The notes beneath the pieces are model-generated. The model worked only from the letters and a program-made list of their open reading frames with translations. It made no database searches and was not told where the DNA came from. Below, one piece after another: positions 1 through 6,757 of a DNA stretch of 8,167 nt; the first letter of the stretch is position 1, and every line of letters begins with the position of its first letter. The DNA is from Chloroflexota bacterium (GTDB lineage Bacteria; Chloroflexota; Anaerolineae; Aggregatilineales; Aggregatilineaceae): the NCBI GenBank assembly GCA_016234525.1, contig JACRBK010000577.1, forward strand, positions 1-8,167, given 5' to 3'. The position numbers were made by a program, and so were the translations under genes.

Positions 1-1
1 G

Positions 2-1798
2 CCCGTAAACCCGGCAGTTGTGGCTCCAATCAATGAAGTAGGAACTTATGGCGGCGATCTGCGTTTTGGGTTCGTCGGAACTAACCCTGGTTGGGGTGGG
101 ATGTGGTATACGACTGGTTGGGAAAACCTGGTTATCTGGAAACCAGATTTCTCCGGCGTGGATCCCAACATCGCGGAGAGTTGGGAAGTCAGCGAAGACG
201 TAAGGGAATATACCTTCCACCTGCGTCAGGGTATCAAATGGTCGGATGGCGTGGACTTCAACGCCGATGATGTCATGTTCTACTTTGAAGACATCCTCAT
301 GAACCCCGAAATCAACAAATCGGGGCCGGTGGCCGACTGGCTGCCCGCAGATGGCGCGGCAGAATTCAAAGCCGAAAAGATCGATGATTACACCTTCAAG
401 ATGATTTTCAAGAACCCGAATGGGACCTTGCTCTATCAACTCGCGACCTGGTCGGGGCGTCATATCGCTTTCTTCCCCAAGCACTACCTGAGTCAGTACC
501 ACAAAGCCTACAACGAAAACGTTGATGAACTCGCCGCGCAGGAAGAAGGCGTCGAAGACTGGGTTGGTCTCTTCAACAAAAAAGCGTGCGGCCCGACGGA
601 CGATACCCAGAACTTCTACCTGTACCCGGAACGTCCTCTGCTGTTCCCCTGGATTGTCGTAGAACCGCTGGGCAGTGGCACGACTGTCAAGATGGAACGC
701 AACCCATACTACTGGAAGGTCGACAGCGAAGGCAACCAACTGCCCTACATCGATACCTTTACTGGCTACAGCTATCAGGATTCCGAAAGCCGCACCCTGG
801 CCATGCTCAACGGCGACCTTGACTACATCAAGGATCCCGATGGTGCTGACCGTATCCTCTTCTTCGATGCTGTGGACGAAGGCAAGCCGCTCGCGATCGG
901 CACGCTGTACAATGACGCTGGCGTTAATAACACAATCCACTTCAATCGGACCGTTGCCGACCCGGTGAAAGCCCAGGTCTTTGGCGATAAGAACTTCCGG
1001 ATTGGCATGTCCTACGCTATCAACCGTCCAGAGCTGATCGAGATCGTGCACTCCGGTCAAGGCACTCCCGCCCAGCCATCTCCCCTGGAAAGCAGCCCGC
1101 TCTATAACGAACAGCTTGCGACCCAGTACGTCGAATATGATGTGGACAAAGCTAACGAATACCTTGACATGGTTCTGCCCGAAAAAGACAGCGAAGGCTA
1201 TCGTCTTGGTCCCGATGGCAACCGTTTCACGATCATTTTCTCGGTTTCCAATGACCTGAGCTATGGCAGTAACTGGGTGCAGATCGCCGAACTGTTGGTG
1301 GGTTATTGGAAAGCCGTTGGTGTTGATGTCATCCTCAACTCACAGGCAAATGATGTATTCAAAGAAAACAAAGACGATAACATAATCGAAGCCACCATCT
1401 ACACCGGTGAAGGCGGCGCAGGTATCACGGCTATCCTCGATCCGCGTTATTATGTCCCCGCCGAATACTTCGGCATGTATGGCAATGGCTGGCACGCTTG
1501 GCGTGTAGGTGCTGAACAGGCAGTGCAGGTCGAAGTACCCGCCGAACTCCAGGTCATTCGCGATATGTACGAAAACGATGTCCTCGGTGGGTCTACTCAA
1601 GAAGCTCAGATCGCTGCGATGAAGGAAGTTCTGCAGATGTCTGCGGATGAATTCTTTGTCATCGGTACCGCCCGTCCCGGCACGGGGTATCAGGTCTATC
1701 ACAGCCGCCTCGGCAACCAACCGGCAGAATGGATCGCGGGCTGGATCGAAGGTGTGCAGAAGATCACCTATCCAGAACAATGGTACATCATAGAATAG
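2..1798 (+). CDS. ABC transporter extracellular solute-binding protein, family 5 (SBP_bac_5), 5'-truncated
   Basis: This is the substrate-capturing lipoprotein of a Dpp/Opp-superfamily importer and would work outside the cytoplasmic membrane. The reading frame is open from the window edge (six in-frame codons precede the GTG at 20), so that GTG is an internal Val and not a start. The signal peptide and lipobox lie outside the window; from the usual family length I infer that several dozen N-terminal residues are missing. Counting from the codon at 20, the family hallmark is plain: YTFHLR (64-69), KWSDG (73-77) and ADDV (82-85), after an ESWEVSED stretch. The C-terminus ends naturally at TAG 1796-1798 after a PEQWYIIE tail. 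It is followed by a 242-base gap with a strong stem-loop, then the cognate permeases. The generic label would be peptide-binding, but the linked acetyl-xylan esterase suggests an oligosaccharide ligand. That substrate is inference; the family is secure. Confidence 0.93.
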   Translation, partial: PVNPAVVAPINEVGTYGGDLRFGFVGTNPGWGGMWYTTGWENLVIWKPDFSGVDPNIAESWEVSEDVREYTFHLRQGIKWSDGVDFNADDVMFYFEDILMNPEINKSGPVADWLPADGAAEFKAEKIDDYTFKMIFKNPNGTLLYQLATWSGRHIAFFPKHYLSQYHKAYNENVDELAAQEEGVEDWVGLFNKKACGPTDDTQNFYLYPERPLLFPWIVVEPLGSGTTVKMERNPYYWKVDSEGNQLPYIDTFTGYSYQDSESRTLAMLNGDLDYIKDPDGADRILFFDAVDEGKPLAIGTLYNDAGVNNTIHFNRTVADPVKAQVFGDKNFRIGMSYAINRPELIEIVHSGQGTPAQPSPLESSPLYNEQLATQYVEYDVDKANEYLDMVLPEKDSEGYRLGPDGNRFTIIFSVSNDLSYGSNWVQIAELLVGYWKAVGVDVILNSQANDVFKENKDDNIIEATIYTGEGGAGITAILDPRYYVPAEYFGMYGNGWHAWRVGAEQAVQVEVPAELQVIRDMYENDVLGGSTQEAQIAAMKEVLQMSADEFFVIGTARPGTGYQVYHSRLGNQPAEWIAGWIEGVQKITYPEQWYIIE

Positions 1799-1831
1799 CG
1801 TCGTTCGCCGGATGAGCTATTGGTCTACCCT

Positions 1832-1874
1832 GGTTATGCGCCCTGGTCTGTAATACAGATTGGGGTGCATAACC
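1832..1874 (+). promoter_or_regulatory. Intercistronic 20-bp RNA stem-loop between binding-protein and permease genes
   Basis: Arms 1832-1851 and 1855-1874 pair along all 20 positions around the three-base loop AAT. Sixteen pairs are Watson-Crick and four are G-U wobbles (1840/1866, 1844/1862, 1845/1861, 1846/1860). The wobbles form only in + strand RNA; on the - strand they would be A-C mismatches, so the structure belongs to the operon transcript. A short outer extension, CCC 1828-1830 with GGG 1878-1880, is possible. No T-run follows, so it is not a classical intrinsic terminator. It starts 33 bases after the binding-protein stop. By analogy with the stem-loops after malE and other binding-protein genes, I infer that it blocks 3' exonuclease decay and raises binding-protein mRNA over the downstream genes. 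Confidence 0.85.
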
Positions 1875-1926
1875 TCTGGGACAAACCGCACCTCTAATCT
1901 ATAGAAGGCCATTAGGTTTTAGATTT

Positions 1927-1962
1927 TCAGTTCTGAGTAAGTCTACAGCTCACGATAACTGA
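1927..1962 (+). promoter_or_regulatory. Possible second, weak hairpin in the binding-protein/permease gap
   Basis: TCAGTT (1927-1932) can pair with AACTGA (1957-1962). An inner TGAG (1934-1937) can pair with CTCA (1949-1952) across an asymmetric internal loop. It is much weaker than the stem at 1832-1874 and could be chance in this AT-richer stretch. No T-run follows, and I see no convincing -35/-10 pair in the gap. Confidence 0.25.
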
Positions 1963-2024
1963 TAATTTAAAGAATGATGCGCACTCAGGGAGAGTTCATG
2001 TCCGGGCGGTCGGTTTTGGCTAAC

Positions 2025-2031
2025 AGAAGGA
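2025..2031 (+). promoter_or_regulatory. Ribosome binding site of the first permease gene
   Basis: AGAAGGA sits nine bases before the ATG at 2041. It supports that start and shows that the first permease gene is translated independently of the distant binding-protein gene. Confidence 0.7.
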
Positions 2032-2040
2032 AATAAAACG

Positions 2041-3030
2041 ATGTGGCAGTATATTGCGCGCCGCTTCACCTATATGGTCTTTACAGTATGGATCATTTCA
2101 CTGATTACATTTGCGGTGATCCAGCTTCCACCGGGGGATTATGTAACCACGATCGTGTCGCAAATGATCAACTCAGGAATGGAGGATCTCCCCCCTGACT
2201 TTGAGCAACAAATCCGCGAGCAGTACGGCCTCGACCAGCCAATGGTTGTGCAGTACTACAAATGGTTAAGAAACATCATCGTCGATGGTAAGTTTGGTTA
2301 CTCCTTTGTCTACCGGAAGGATGCCAAAGACATCATCCTTGAACGTCTACCCGTATCATTTGCCATTTCGGGCTTTTCGGTCCTTTTTATTTGGGCAGTT
2401 GCCCTCCCCATTGGTATTTATTCGGCTGTGAAACAATACTCACTTGCCGATTATCTGGTTACCTTCATTGGCTTTATAGGATTGGCTGTCCCCAGTTTTC
2501 TATTTGCGCTCGTGCTAATGTTTTTCTCATACAAGTATATGGACAGGGCTATGATTGGTCTCTTTTCGCGCGAGTATGAAACTGCGCCTTGGAGCCTGAA
2601 TAAGTTCCTGGACTTGGTCAAACATCTGGGGATTCCAGTGATTATTATCGGGACCGCGGGCACGGCAGGCTTGATCCGTACCATGCGCGCGAATCTCCTT
2701 GATGAACTCAACAAACCCTATGTTGATACAGCCCGTTCAAAAGGGCTGTCTGAAAGAGCTTTGCTCTGGAAGTACCCGGTTCGCCATGCGCTCAATCCCT
2801 TTATAAGCACCGTTGGATGGATTCTGCCGAGCTTGATTGCAGGTGAGTTGATTGTATCCGTGGTGCTCAACTTACCCACGTCAGGTCCTGTTATTTATAA
2901 CTCGTTGTTGACTCAGGATATGTATGTCGCTGCGGGGGCCATTCTGATCCTTAGCTCAATGACCGTGATAGGCACTTTTATCAGCGACTTGCTATTGGCC
3001 TGGCTTGACCCACGTGTTCGTCTGCATTAA
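2041..3030 (+). CDS. ABC transporter permease, DppB/OppB type
   Basis: This is the first of two inner-membrane subunits that form the translocation path of the importer. At 329 residues it is normal length for the DppB/OppB group. The order is the expected one: TM1 about 9-29 right after an MWQYIARR start; a long extracytoplasmic segment (about 30-104) containing the family motif QYGLDQP at 61-67; then about five further hydrophobic segments near 105-130, 138-163, 197-215, 255-277 and 297-321. The cytoplasmic coupling (EAA-like) loop that contacts an ATPase is clear at about 227-252, with YVDTARSKGLSE and then a HALNP motif (249-253). The C-terminus has the usual LDPRVRLH ending. The start is supported by AGAAGGA nine bases upstream. 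The next gene begins 20 bases after the stop. The family call is secure; substrate cannot be read from this subunit. Confidence 0.95.
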   Translation: MWQYIARRFTYMVFTVWIISLITFAVIQLPPGDYVTTIVSQMINSGMEDLPPDFEQQIREQYGLDQPMVVQYYKWLRNIIVDGKFGYSFVYRKDAKDIILERLPVSFAISGFSVLFIWAVALPIGIYSAVKQYSLADYLVTFIGFIGLAVPSFLFALVLMFFSYKYMDRAMIGLFSREYETAPWSLNKFLDLVKHLGIPVIIIGTAGTAGLIRTMRANLLDELNKPYVDTARSKGLSERALLWKYPVRHALNPFISTVGWILPSLIAGELIVSVVLNLPTSGPVIYNSLLTQDMYVAAGAILILSSMTVIGTFISDLLLAWLDPRVRLH

Positions 3031-3050
3031 GTCGGCATTGGAGTAAACAG

Positions 3051-4241
3051 ATGGATGTGACATTAAAAGAACAGGTTTTCGAGCAAAGTAGTTCCTCAGG
3101 AAGTAACGCGCCGGTTGCCGAAACCGAAGAGGAACGCAGACTTGAAGTTGCAACTCAATGGCAGTTAATGTGGTGGAAGTTCCGCAAGCATAGACTGGCA
3201 ATGTTTAGCACGGGAATTCTTTTCACCTACTATTTTGTGGCCATCTTCGCAGAATTTTTTGCTCCTTGGACGCGCACCCAGTATATCGCCGAGTACGTGT
3301 ATGTTCCTCCACAGCCCATTCATTTTTTTGACGATGGGAAATTTGATCCGTATGTCAAAGGTCTCACCTTTGAGCGTGACCCGCGTTCATTCAAGAAAAT
3401 CTGGACGATTGACCAGAAAAGCAAAATCGAAATTGGGTTGTTTGTAAAGGGTTCCGAATACAAAATTGGCTTACACTGGCTGCCAATCCCCTACATCAAC
3501 AATCTGTTTTTCACGACGGATCGCCATCTGATCGGCGCAAAAGACCCTACTCAGCCTATGTACTTAATGGGCGCTGATAAATCTGGGCGTGATATTTTCA
3601 GCCGACTGGTCTATAGTACGCGGATTTCGCTAAGTGTGGGCCTGGTTGGCGTTGCCCTTAGCCTCACGTTGGGGATTTCGTTGGGTGGCCTATCCGGTCT
3701 GTTTGGGGGATGGATAGATAATATCATCCAACGTTTGATCGAGGTGGTGATGTCGGTGCCTGATCTGCCGATTATGCTGGCGATCGCCGCCGCCGTCCCA
3801 CTGGATTGGCCCATAGAGCGGGTCTATTTTATCATCACCATCATCATTGCCCTGCGCAGTTGGACCGGCCTGGCGCGTGTTGTGCGCGGTAAATTTCTCT
3901 CGCTGCGCGAAGATGATTTTATCCTGGCGTCCAGACTCGATGGTGCGTCACAAGGTCGACTCATTTTCCGGCACATGCTCCCCAGTTTTTACAGCCACAT
4001 TATTGCTTCGTTGACCCTGGCACTGCCTCACATGATTTTAGCCGAGACAGCATTGAGTTTCCTGGGGCTGGGTTTGCGTCCCCCCGCAGTAAGTTGGGGA
4101 GTGATGCTGCAAGATACACAAAAAGTGGCTGTAATTGCGCTCTATCCCTGGTTGTTGTGGCCTGCCGCCGCCGTGATCCTCGTCGTATTAGCCTTCAACT
4201 TCTTGGGCGATGGCCTGCGTGATGCGGCTGACCCCTACTAA
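3051..4241 (+). CDS. ABC transporter permease, DppC/OppC type with long extracytoplasmic segment
   Basis: This is the second inner-membrane channel subunit, pairing with the product of 2041-3030. It has a hydrophilic, Glu-rich cytoplasmic N-terminus (1-40), TM1 about 49-70, an unusually long extracytoplasmic stretch (about 71-190), and then the transport core with hydrophobic segments near 192-213, 236-250, 258-276, 314-339 and 366-385. The DppC hallmark GADKSGRDIFSR is at 174-185. The coupling loop at about 289-312 includes LASRLDGAS and FRHMLPS, and the end is GDGLRDAADPY. At 396 residues it is roughly 100 longer than classical DppC, nearly all from the segment before GADKSGRD, which has aromatic-rich motifs such as PPQPIHFFD (86-94). 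From memory, this long form belongs to carbohydrate-linked members of the superfamily. The ATG has TTGGAG 3038-3043 upstream. The stop is 14 bases before the first ATPase gene. Confidence 0.95.
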   Translation: MDVTLKEQVFEQSSSSGSNAPVAETEEERRLEVATQWQLMWWKFRKHRLAMFSTGILFTYYFVAIFAEFFAPWTRTQYIAEYVYVPPQPIHFFDDGKFDPYVKGLTFERDPRSFKKIWTIDQKSKIEIGLFVKGSEYKIGLHWLPIPYINNLFFTTDRHLIGAKDPTQPMYLMGADKSGRDIFSRLVYSTRISLSVGLVGVALSLTLGISLGGLSGLFGGWIDNIIQRLIEVVMSVPDLPIMLAIAAAVPLDWPIERVYFIITIIIALRSWTGLARVVRGKFLSLREDDFILASRLDGASQGRLIFRHMLPSFYSHIIASLTLALPHMILAETALSFLGLGLRPPAVSWGVMLQDTQKVAVIALYPWLLWPAAAVILVVLAFNFLGDGLRDAADPY

Positions 4242-4255
4242 AAAGAGAGCACAAT

Positions 4256-5299
4256 ATGACAGAACCCTTGCTTGAAGTCTCGGACTTAAAAATTCACTTC
4301 TTCACCGATGAAGGAGTTGTGAAAGCAGTCGAAGGTGTTGATCTGGTTATTGAGCGTGGCAAGACCTTGTGTTTGGTGGGCGAAAGTGGCTGCGGCAAAA
4401 GCGTCGCCAGCCGTGCCTTCATGCAGATCATCCGAAAACCCGGCAAAATTGTCTCCGGTCAGATGTTGTTTCGCCGCAAATCTGACGATGGCACAGAAGA
4501 GATCATCGATCTGGCTAAAATGGACCCCAAAGGATACCCGATCCGCCAAATTCGGGGCAAAGAAATCTCGATGATTTTTCAAGAGCCGATGACTTCGCTC
4601 AGTTTGATGCACACGGTCGGCCACCAGATCACCGAGATGATCCGGCTGCATACAGACACAACACCCACCGAAGCCAAGGTGAGCGCCATCAAAATGTTAC
4701 AACGCGTAGGTATTCCCAGGCCTGAACGGCTGATAGATGAATACCCGTTTCGTCTGAGCGGCGGAATGCGCCAACGTGTGATGATCGCAATGGCCATGTC
4801 TTGTAATCCCACCATGTTGATTGCGGACGAACCAACGACTGCGCTCGATGTAACGACTCAGGCGCAGATTCTCGATCTCATGTTGGAACTCCAACATGAC
4901 TATGGCATGGCGCTGTTATTCATCACCCACGACCTGGGGGTTGTCGCCGAAATCGCCGATGATGTCGCCGTAATGTATTTGGGCCGAATTGTCGAACGGG
5001 GTGATGCGGACACGGTGTTCAACGAACCCAAACATCCCTATACACAGGCTTTGCTTCGTTCGATTCCTAAGATCGCGATGCAGCGCGACGAACTAGAGCC
5101 GATCAAAGGTATGGTTCCAAGCCCATTTCGGCGACCGACTGGCTGTCAGTTTCACCCACGTTGTGCGCAACGTTTTAACCTGTGTAACCAGGTCGAACCA
5201 GCGAATACTCACCTGAATGAAAATCACAGCGTGCGCTGCCTGCTCTATGAAGACGCCGAGGCACGCACATCAAACGCGGAGGCCGCTGCTCATGGCTAA
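4256..5299 (+). CDS. ABC transporter ATP-binding protein, DppD/OppD type
   Basis: This is one of two cytoplasmic ATPases driving the importer. At 347 residues it is full length. Visible motifs in order: Walker A GESGCGKS (42-49), Q-loop Gln109 in MIFQEP, signature LSGGM (167-171), Walker B MLIADEP (187-193), and the H-loop histidine 225 in FITHD. The C-terminal oligopeptide/dipeptide extension follows the PKHPY motif (258-262) and carries four cysteines (297, 303, 310, 328). Recent Dpp/Opp structures show a [4Fe-4S] cluster bound in this kind of extension. There are about ten extra residues between Walker A and the Q-loop relative to my memory of OppD. The Q-loop downstream stretch reads TSLSLM where SLNP is usual; this is a minor deviation. 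The start is 14 bases after the permease stop, with a modest AAGAGAG site. Its last eight bases overlap the start of the next gene. Confidence 0.96.
   Translation: MTEPLLEVSDLKIHFFTDEGVVKAVEGVDLVIERGKTLCLVGESGCGKSVASRAFMQIIRKPGKIVSGQMLFRRKSDDGTEEIIDLAKMDPKGYPIRQIRGKEISMIFQEPMTSLSLMHTVGHQITEMIRLHTDTTPTEAKVSAIKMLQRVGIPRPERLIDEYPFRLSGGMRQRVMIAMAMSCNPTMLIADEPTTALDVTTQAQILDLMLELQHDYGMALLFITHDLGVVAEIADDVAVMYLGRIVERGDADTVFNEPKHPYTQALLRSIPKIAMQRDELEPIKGMVPSPFRRPTGCQFHPRCAQRFNLCNQVEPANTHLNENHSVRCLLYEDAEARTSNAEAAAHG
5278..5282 (+). promoter_or_regulatory. Ribosome binding site that fixes the start of the second ATPase gene
   Basis: GGAGG lies nine bases before the ATG at 5292, inside the last codons of the preceding ATPase gene. 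The longer in-frame alternative starting at 5217 has no comparable site and would add 25 residues unlike any DppF N-terminus. The site therefore picks 5292 and points to translational coupling. Confidence 0.8.
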
Positions 5300-6440
5300 T
5301 CAACTCATCGAAGCTGGCTCGAACGGCCACCAACAACCAGCGCTCAATGATTCTCAAAATCTGGTGGAAGCACGCGGCCTAAAAATGTACTTTCCCATCA
5401 CGAAAGGGCTTTTTTCGCGGGTGGTCGGGTATACCAAAGCGGTTGACGATGTAAGTTTTGACATTCGCGCCGGGGAAACGCTGGGGCTGGTGGGCGAAAG
5501 CGGCTGCGGCAAAACGACGGTGGGCCGGTGCCTTGTGCGCGCCTACCAGCCAACCGCAGGTGAGATTATTTACCGCAAAGCCGTGGATCTGACCAAAGAT
5601 GCCCAAAAGCGGCAGTTCTCCAGTCACGGTTTTAAACATAACGACCCTAGCAGTCAAGATCAAACGATTGATCTGGCGACTCTAACGGGCCGTCAGCTCA
5701 GCCCATTCCGCCATGAAGTCCGCATGATCTTTCAAGACCCCTACTCGTCACTCAATCCACGTATGACCGTTTTTGAGAATATCACCGAAGCGCTAAGAAA
5801 CAGTGGGATGAGATCGCGCCGAGAGATGAAAGAACGTGCCGGATATTTGCTTAAGCGAGTGGGTCTCCGGCCCGAATACATGGTGCGTTATCCTCATGCG
5901 TTCAGCGGTGGTGAGCGTCAGCGCGTCGTGATCGCTCGCGCGTTGGTCACAAATCCACGCTTGATCATAGCTGATGAAGCAGTGTCGGCGTTGGATGTAT
6001 CAGTGCGCGCACAGATTCTCAACCTGCTGGAAGAACTGCAAAGCGATTTTAAGCTGACATATCTGTTCATATCGCACGATCTCAGCGTCATCCGGCATAT
6101 CTGTGATCGTGTTATTGTGATGTATGTGGGCAAAATCGTAGAAGTTGCCGAAGGTCTTGATATTTATACCAACCCGAAGCATCCCTACACCGAAGCGCTG
6201 ATGTCAGCCGTTCCTGTAGCGAATCCCCGGCAGCGTAAACAGAACCAACGCATCTATCTGGAGGGCGAAGTTGCTGATCCCTCAAATCCTCCATCAGGAT
6301 GTTATTTTCATCCCCGCTGCCAATATGCGAAAGACCAGTGTAAAACCGAAACGCCCGAACTCAAAGATATGGGGAATGGGCATTTCTCAGCATGTCACTT
6401 TGCCGGTGAGCTTAATTTGCGTGGCGCAGTGATGAGTTGA
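5292..6440 (+). CDS. ABC transporter ATP-binding protein, DppF/OppF type
   Basis: This is the second cytoplasmic ATPase, expected to pair with the product of 4256-5299. I place the start at ATG 5292 (382 residues) and not at the in-frame ATG 5217, because of the GGAGG nine bases upstream and the compact ATGGCTAA overlap with the previous stop. Motifs: Walker A GESGCGKT (68-75), Q-loop Gln148 in MIFQDPYSSLNP, signature FSGGE (204-208), Walker B LIIADEA (224-230), H-loop His262. Walker B ends in DEA where most relatives have DEP; the catalytic Glu229 is intact. The C-terminal oligopeptide extension has cysteines 337, 343, 350 and 368, which could bind an Fe-S cluster as in Dpp/Opp structures. 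About 28 extra residues lie between Walker A and the Q-loop (roughly 101-135), polar and Ser/Gln-rich. The N-terminal 25 residues before LVEARGLKMYF are also hydrophilic and poorly conserved-looking. Confidence 0.95.
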   Translation: MANQLIEAGSNGHQQPALNDSQNLVEARGLKMYFPITKGLFSRVVGYTKAVDDVSFDIRAGETLGLVGESGCGKTTVGRCLVRAYQPTAGEIIYRKAVDLTKDAQKRQFSSHGFKHNDPSSQDQTIDLATLTGRQLSPFRHEVRMIFQDPYSSLNPRMTVFENITEALRNSGMRSRREMKERAGYLLKRVGLRPEYMVRYPHAFSGGERQRVVIARALVTNPRLIIADEAVSALDVSVRAQILNLLEELQSDFKLTYLFISHDLSVIRHICDRVIVMYVGKIVEVAEGLDIYTNPKHPYTEALMSAVPVANPRQRKQNQRIYLEGEVADPSNPPSGCYFHPRCQYAKDQCKTETPELKDMGNGHFSACHFAGELNLRGAVMS

Positions 6441-6517
6441 GGTCAATCCATAAGAGGGGGCTAAAGGTCATTTTAAGGTTGTAGAAAGTGTACTGCCAGG
6501 ATGAGCAATATCCACAA

Positions 6518-6536
6518 CTAGCGCAGCCCTGCGTAG
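6518..6536 (+). promoter_or_regulatory. Small GC-rich hairpin downstream of the second ATPase gene
   Basis: CGCA (6522-6525) pairs with TGCG (6530-6533) around the loop GCCC. CTA (6518-6520) pairs with TAG (6534-6536) below a single bulged G at 6521, giving seven pairs. No T-run follows. It could protect the 3' end of the transporter transcript or be chance. Confidence 0.35.
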
Positions 6537-6575
6537 GGAAAATCAGTGGTCTGCGCGTGTTGTTGGGTGCACGAA

Positions 6576-6655
6576 AGAAAACTATTGGGTAGCTTCGCTT
6601 ATCTAACCCCTACCGCCTGCACGACTACTGCCGCCAGGCTGCCCGATAGTTTTTT
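6576..6655 (+). terminator. Probable terminator or attenuator: 20-bp stem with large loop and T-run
   Basis: Bases 6576-6595 pair with 6636-6655 at all 20 positions. Four pairs are G-U wobbles in + strand RNA (6577/6654, 6586/6645, 6590/6641, 6594/6637). The 3' arm ends in TTTTTT (6650-6655), which mirrors an AAAA at the foot of the 5' arm. A GC-rich heart (GGG 6587-6589 with CCC 6642-6644) followed by a U-tract is the pattern of an intrinsic terminator. The 40-base loop is far larger than usual. It contains a competing pairing (GGTAG 6588-6592 with CTACC 6610-6614), so a switch between forms is conceivable. It lies 135 bases after the last ATPase gene and 102 before the esterase gene. Confidence 0.55.
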
Positions 6656-6757
6656 GAGGCGGATTGAGTTTTTCCACTTTGATAACTGCTAAATACATGT
6701 AGCCACGCAATATGGGGCCACTTCGTTCAGGCTGTCTCATGCTGAAAGGATACTACA

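Larger units (their letters stand above)
6441..6757 (+). other. Gene-free region between the transporter operon and the esterase gene
   Basis: These 317 bases hold no convincing coding frame. They contain a small hairpin (6518-6536), a long 20-bp stem with a T-run (6576-6655), and the esterase ribosome binding site AAAGGA (6745-6750). A TTGATA at 6679-6684 resembles a -35 box but has no matching -10 at normal spacing, so I do not call a promoter. Confidence 0.7.

Noticed and set aside
20..22. GTG at 20 as the true start of the binding-protein gene
   Set aside because: The frame is open upstream to the window edge, the protein would lack any signal peptide, and the residues before GTG continue the family's N-terminal pattern.
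1340..1780. 146-codon open frame on the - strand inside the binding-protein gene
   Set aside because: It lies wholly within a clearly coding + strand gene, has no ribosome binding site worth noting and no recognisable motif. It is a shadow of the real gene's codon usage.
1938..1966. Possible promoter for the permease genes (GATAAT as -10)
   Set aside because: The -35 position reads TAAGTC, a poor match, and GATAAT-like words are common in this AT-rich gap. The gap may simply be transcribed from upstream.
4286..4651. 121-codon open frame on the - strand inside the first ATPase gene
   Set aside because: It covers the Walker A to Q-loop region of a certain ATPase gene. The antisense translation shows no family features.
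1832..6655. The two 20-bp stems as copies of one mobile or repeat family
   Set aside because: Their arm sequences and loop lengths (3 versus 40 bases) differ completely, so they are not copies of each other. Each would need its own genome search.
6679..6707. Possible sigma-70 promoter ahead of the esterase gene (TTGATA as -35)
   Set aside because: No acceptable -10 hexamer occurs 15-19 bases downstream. The nearest TATGGG is 26 bases away.
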